Origin: Mycobacterium palustre
GTDB taxonomy: Bacteria; Actinomycetota; Actinomycetes; Mycobacteriales; Mycobacteriaceae
Length of the DNA stretch: 47,933 nucleotides
Direction of reading: 5' to 3'
NCBI RefSeq assembly: GCF_002101785.1
Contig: NZ_LQPJ01000155.1
Span: 1 to 47,933, forward strand
In this document: one piece after another, positions 45,261 to 47,933 of the stretch
Numbering within the stretch: position 1 is the first letter of the stretch
How the letters are laid out: each line of letters starts with the position of its first letter
Program-made: the position numbers and the translations under genes
Notes under the pieces: generated by a model
What the model was told of the DNA's origin: nothing
The model's database searches: none
What the model saw: the letters and a program-made list of their open reading frames with translations, nothing else

Positions 45261-46396
45261 CCCAACATCCTGGTCGCGATCTGCCGTTGCCGCAACGCGA
45301 TTCGCTCACGCCACTGGTCCTCGGAGATCTTGTTGTGCTCGAAATACGGCAGCGCGGCCGGCACCGCATCGAAGTCGACGACCTCGACGGTGGGCCCGTC
45401 GGCCTCGCTGAGCTCGCGGGACACCCGCTGCCAGCGGAACTGCATATAGCCGCGGCGATGGCCCAGCGTCTCGACCCAGTTCGTCACGCCGGGGTTTTGG
45501 TCGGCGACCACGATGCGCACCTTTCCGTCCGGATCGGCTTGCGCCTGAGTGTTGTTCAGCGAGGTCTGGTGGTTGATGTAGTCCAGCGAGATGTACCACA
45601 AGCTGCCCAGCTGGAAGCCGAGATACGGAGCGTCGGAGACCGGGATGGTGATCACCATCGCCTGATCGGGTCGCAACTCGAAATGCCCGGCCGACGAGTA
45701 CTGGGTCGAAAGGCCGCCAGGCGTCAGCCGGGGCGCGACCATGGTGTTGACCGGGATGTTGAGGTAGAACCACTTCGGGAACTCCAGCCAGGTCTTGATG
45801 CGGTTCACCAGTTGCTTACCCGCAGTGGCGTAACGCTTTTCGATCGTCTGGCGGGTAAGCGGCGGCGGCGCGGTGCCGGCGGTGTCCAGGCGCGAGATCG
45901 ACAGCGTGCCGCGCTGCGCCGACCAGTCACCGTACACCTCGCGAATCACCAACTGGCCCACGCTGTTTGGCCGGAATCGCCACTCGAAGCTGCCGTCGGC
46001 TGCGATCTCGAGCTCGCGGTCGTCGAACGCCGCCTGGCTGACGGGCACGTTGTCGTCGGTGTACTCACCGCCGAGCAGCTGGAAGCTCAGGTCGGTGGTC
46101 GTGCCGCGCCTGCCGCTCACGACGTAGTCGTGGCCGGGCTGCACGCGGGTGCCGAAGTAAAGCGTGTCGGGGTTGTCGAGGCCCATCTTGGTGAACGGCC
46201 CGGTGCCCGACTGCAGGAAGGGATGGTCGCGCTCGTAGTCGAAGGCCAGGTGGATGCAGCCCGAGATGCAGCCAGCCAGGTACTGGAGCCCTTCGAGCAG
46301 GTCGGCTTCCGTCTCGATGTGCGGCGCGGCGGCGACGAGCTTTTCGGCCTCGGCGATCGCTTCTGTGAGCGGGCCAGAAAGGGAATCTGCGGACAC
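45257..46396 (-). CDS. DUF1214 domain protein (Rv3531c-type)
   Basis: A 379-residue protein with a DUF1214 domain in its second half (about 230-345; MVITIPVSDAPYLGFQLGSLWYISLDY is a typical core, split across strands). DUF1214 proteins are often found with oxygenases and steroid genes; no catalytic residues are established. GTG 46396 is ten bases from an exact operator; TAGCGT (46403-46408, minus strand) ends six bases before the GTG, again a leaderless arrangement. It is the first gene of a three-gene unit. Confidence 0.85.
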   Translation of the reverse strand: MSADSLSGPLTEAIAEAEKLVAAAPHIETEADLLEGLQYLAGCISGCIHLAFDYERDHPFLQSGTGPFTKMGLDNPDTLYFGTRVQPGHDYVVSGRRGTTTDLSFQLLGGEYTDDNVPVSQAAFDDRELEIAADGSFEWRFRPNSVGQLVIREVYGDWSAQRGTLSISRLDTAGTAPPPLTRQTIEKRYATAGKQLVNRIKTWLEFPKWFYLNIPVNTMVAPRLTPGGLSTQYSSAGHFELRPDQAMVITIPVSDAPYLGFQLGSLWYISLDYINHQTSLNNTQAQADPDGKVRIVVADQNPGVTNWVETLGHRRGYMQFRWQRVSRELSEADGPTVEVVDFDAVPAALPYFEHNKISEDQWRERIALRQRQIATRMLG

Positions 46397-46406
46397 GCCT
46401 AGACGC

Positions 46407-46420
46407 TAGAACGTGTTCTA
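46407..46420. promoter_or_regulatory. KstR operator (exact) upstream of the DUF1214-SDR-sulfotransferase operon
   Basis: TAGAACGTGTTCTA, exact. The TA at its right edge, read on the minus strand, begins the TAGCGT -10 hexamer. Confidence 0.92.
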
Positions 46421-46554
46421 CTTTTTAGTCAATGGCGAACGTTCCCGCGCGTCGTCGGCGGCGTTTACCGACTTGAGAAACTAGTGGCTCACTTCGGATT
46501 GGGTGTTGCAGAGGGGCTCGCTGTAGCGAATTTAAGTAAGGTTTGTCGTTTGAT

Positions 46555-47076
46555 TTAAGCTGACAGCCGCGCGAACAATGGCTTACCCTCGGGGTCGAGG
46601 AAGGAATTTTTAATAGCGTCGGTCGACGCGTCTATATAATGCGATAGTTCGACCAGGCGATCATCTGCAGCAACTGCCAACATCGACCCAGCAGAATCTA
46701 TGAGGCCATCGCGCTCTTCCCCAGCGAGGACTGTTGTCCCTATGGTATAGCCATCTTTTATTTCATTACGCATAAATGGTTTACGGATACGCGGCAGGCC
46801 GCGGGACTTGCGGACCGAGCCACCGAAATGACCATAGAGATACTTTTCCAGCAGGCCAGATGTAAGTGCAGCCAAGTGGAAATGCTCGTCACCCATGCGG
46901 TCGGAGGATGTAATCACATAATAGCCTTCGGCCAGACCGATGAAATAACGTCTTTCTCCGCCCGTATTCCAGAGTAAGGCGCGGCCGTCATCGGTCCGCG
47001 ATCCCTGGGTTAGCTCAAGTCCACCGGTCCGAACCCATGCTTGTAGGTCCGCGGAAAGGTCGATTACCTGCTTCAT
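46555..47076 (-). CDS. immunity protein for a TNT toxin (IFT/Imm61-like)
   Basis: A 173-residue protein resembling IFT (Rv3902c), the cytosolic antitoxin that binds and inhibits the NAD-glycohydrolase TNT. The recognisable features are the N-terminal DLSADLQAWV, TDDGRALLWN, GLAEGYYVITSSDRM, EKYLYGHFGGSVR (near 77-89), DRLVELSHYIDAS and the final DPEGKPLF. The ATG overlaps the toxin stop by four bases (ATGA), so it is coupled to it. Codon use is AT-richer than the steroid genes beside it (runs such as GAATTTTTAATAG), which suggests a separate history. About 135 bases without a visible gene lie between it and the operator at 46407. Confidence 0.85.
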   Translation of the reverse strand: MKQVIDLSADLQAWVRTGGLELTQGSRTDDGRALLWNTGGERRYFIGLAEGYYVITSSDRMGDEHFHLAALTSGLLEKYLYGHFGGSVRKSRGLPRIRKPFMRNEIKDGYTIGTTVLAGEERDGLIDSAGSMLAVAADDRLVELSHYIDASTDAIKNSFLDPEGKPLFARLSA

Positions 47077-47933
47077 CGCTCCGTCAGCACCGTTCCCATC
47101 AGCTCCTCGACGGTTCTGGGCTCACCTTTCGCGTCCAGGATTTGGACCTGTAGTGACCCGCCCGGTTGGCCGAGTCCGGGTGCTACCTCTGATATTTCGA
47201 TGGTCCAGTCACTGGGCAGCGCGCTCAGCCTGTAACTATTATATGGCCCCGCAAGCGAACTAGTGTGGAGGGCCCGCTGTTCCCAAGAGGCAGCTTGCCC
47301 GTTTTCCATGACCGCTAAATACGTTCCTTCCTCATCGCCGATTCGGTCGAGTAATGAACCATAATCTCGAATGAAGCACCTTAGGTCAGAATAAGCGACC
47401 CTTGTGCCTAGTACCGCGCCGGAGTTGCCGGGAAAATTATACCAGTGCTGGCCTTGCGGGCCGACTTTGTTAAACCGCTGTTCGTATTCCGTTTGAGAAT
47501 AGGCGTGCCCGTGTGAGTCGCGCCCGAACGGCGCTTTGGGATCATCCATCAGCCTTCTCACATCCGCATCTATATGACTCAAGTCCGCGGGGTTGTCAGG
47601 ATAGCTCCAATGTTCCGGCAAAGGTTCACCGTAGTGCAGATCGGTGGGCTTATCCGGCAATCGGTCCCACCCGTCGCCCGAGCGCTCGTCTGAATGCACC
47701 GGGTCTTCACGCCCGCTGTGTGGATCGCCATGCCCCGACCCGGGCGGACCGTCGTTTGGTGACGCTCCATCCGAGCCGCCCCCCGGCGACCTGCCATCGC
47801 CAGGCCCACGCGGACCGCCGCCGTCGCCGCCGCCCGGGCGACCGCCGGAGGAGCCGCCGCCACCGGCCCCACGCGGAGCGCCACCATGCGGTGGCTTTCC
47901 GCCCGGCGGTCCTCCCGCAGAGCCTCCGTGGCC
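47073..47933 (-). CDS. polymorphic toxin with C-terminal TNT (NAD+ glycohydrolase) domain, 5' end outside window
   Basis: The frame is open from the window edge down to the TGA at 47073-47075, so only the last ~286 codons are present. The upstream half is a Gly/Pro/Asp-rich linker (47700-47933). The rest is a TNT-like domain: PFGRDSHGHAYSQTEYEQRF, a GPQGQHWYNFPGNSG segment, WEQRALHTSSL, and GLGQPGGSLQVQ near the end, the family's C-terminal motif that holds the conserved active-site Gln. TNT destroys NAD+. By analogy to CpnT the missing N-terminus may carry a secretion (WXG100-like) domain. A GTG at 47699 could be taken as a start, but the open linker upstream argues against it. It is paired with the immunity gene. 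Confidence 0.82.
   Translation of the reverse strand, partial: GHGGSAGGPPGGKPPHGGAPRGAGGGGSSGGRPGGGDGGGPRGPGDGRSPGGGSDGASPNDGPPGSGHGDPHSGREDPVHSDERSGDGWDRLPDKPTDLHYGEPLPEHWSYPDNPADLSHIDADVRRLMDDPKAPFGRDSHGHAYSQTEYEQRFNKVGPQGQHWYNFPGNSGAVLGTRVAYSDLRCFIRDYGSLLDRIGDEEGTYLAVMENGQAASWEQRALHTSSLAGPYNSYRLSALPSDWTIEISEVAPGLGQPGGSLQVQILDAKGEPRTVEELMGTVLTER

Overview
The window is high-GC actinobacterial DNA from a mycobacterium, most likely a slow-growing non-tuberculous species of the M. avium-complex type. The gene order from about 3 kb to 46.4 kb follows the M. tuberculosis block Rv3484 to Rv3531c, including otsA, the whole mce4 operon, fadE26/fadE27/fadD17, ilvX, fadD19/echA19, cyp142, ltp4/ltp3 and kshA. 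The PE_PGRS genes that interrupt this block in M. tuberculosis are absent. This is the cholesterol uptake and degradation island controlled by the TetR-family repressor KstR.

Layout. 1-2.7 kb: a secreted serine protease, a frameshifted alpha/beta hydrolase and two small proteins. 3.0-8.3 kb: an LCP-family cell-wall ligase (cpsA), two short-chain dehydrogenases, a 6PGDH/HIBADH-family reductase and an enoyl-CoA hydratase. 8.4-10.7 kb: a 54-residue protein directly upstream of otsA (trehalose-6-phosphate synthase), then a secreted protein. 10.7-21.3 kb (minus strand): yrbE4A-yrbE4B-mce4A-B-C-D-lprN-mce4F followed by two Mce-associated membrane proteins, the second frameshifted. 21.5-27.4 kb: hsd4A and fdxD on the minus strand, diverging from fadE26-fadE27-fadD17 and a class-A beta-lactamase-like hydrolase. 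27.4-32.2 kb (minus): fadD19, a fructosamine-kinase-like gene, an amidohydrolase and ilvX, diverging from echA19. 33.1-34.1 kb: a DUF559-type gene bracketed by two 62-bp palindromes. 34.2-46.4 kb: cyp142 with an acetoacetate-decarboxylase-like gene, an F420-type oxidoreductase, a double DUF35 protein, ltp4, ltp3 and a ketosteroid-isomerase-like gene, a gamma-carbonic anhydrase homologue, kshA and its partner, and a three-gene operon of a DUF1214 protein, an SDR and a sulfotransferase. 46.5 kb to the end: an AT-richer pair encoding the C-terminal part of a TNT-type NAD-glycohydrolase toxin and its IFT-like immunity protein.

How it works together. Mce4/YrbE4 imports cholesterol. CYP142 oxidises the side-chain terminus, and FadD19/FadD17 activate the acid to CoA thioesters. 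FadE26-FadE27, EchA19, Hsd4A and the Ltp3/Ltp4-DUF35 set shorten the side chain, and KshA hydroxylates ring C9. I found seven exact matches to the KstR pattern TnnAACnnGTTnnA and one near match, each in a promoter-sized gap. At three genes the terminal TA of the operator starts a -10-like hexamer only 12-13 bases before the start codon, which predicts leaderless transcripts repressed by direct promoter occlusion. One exact operator lies outside the core block, before the SDR ending at 7193.

Most unusual items: the toxin-immunity pair beside the steroid locus; the palindrome-bracketed DUF559 gene, whose stop codon lies inside one palindrome; an isomerase-like gene coupled to ltp3; Ltp3/Ltp4 lacking the thiolase catalytic residues; and two frameshifts in otherwise intact genes, which could be real or sequencing errors.
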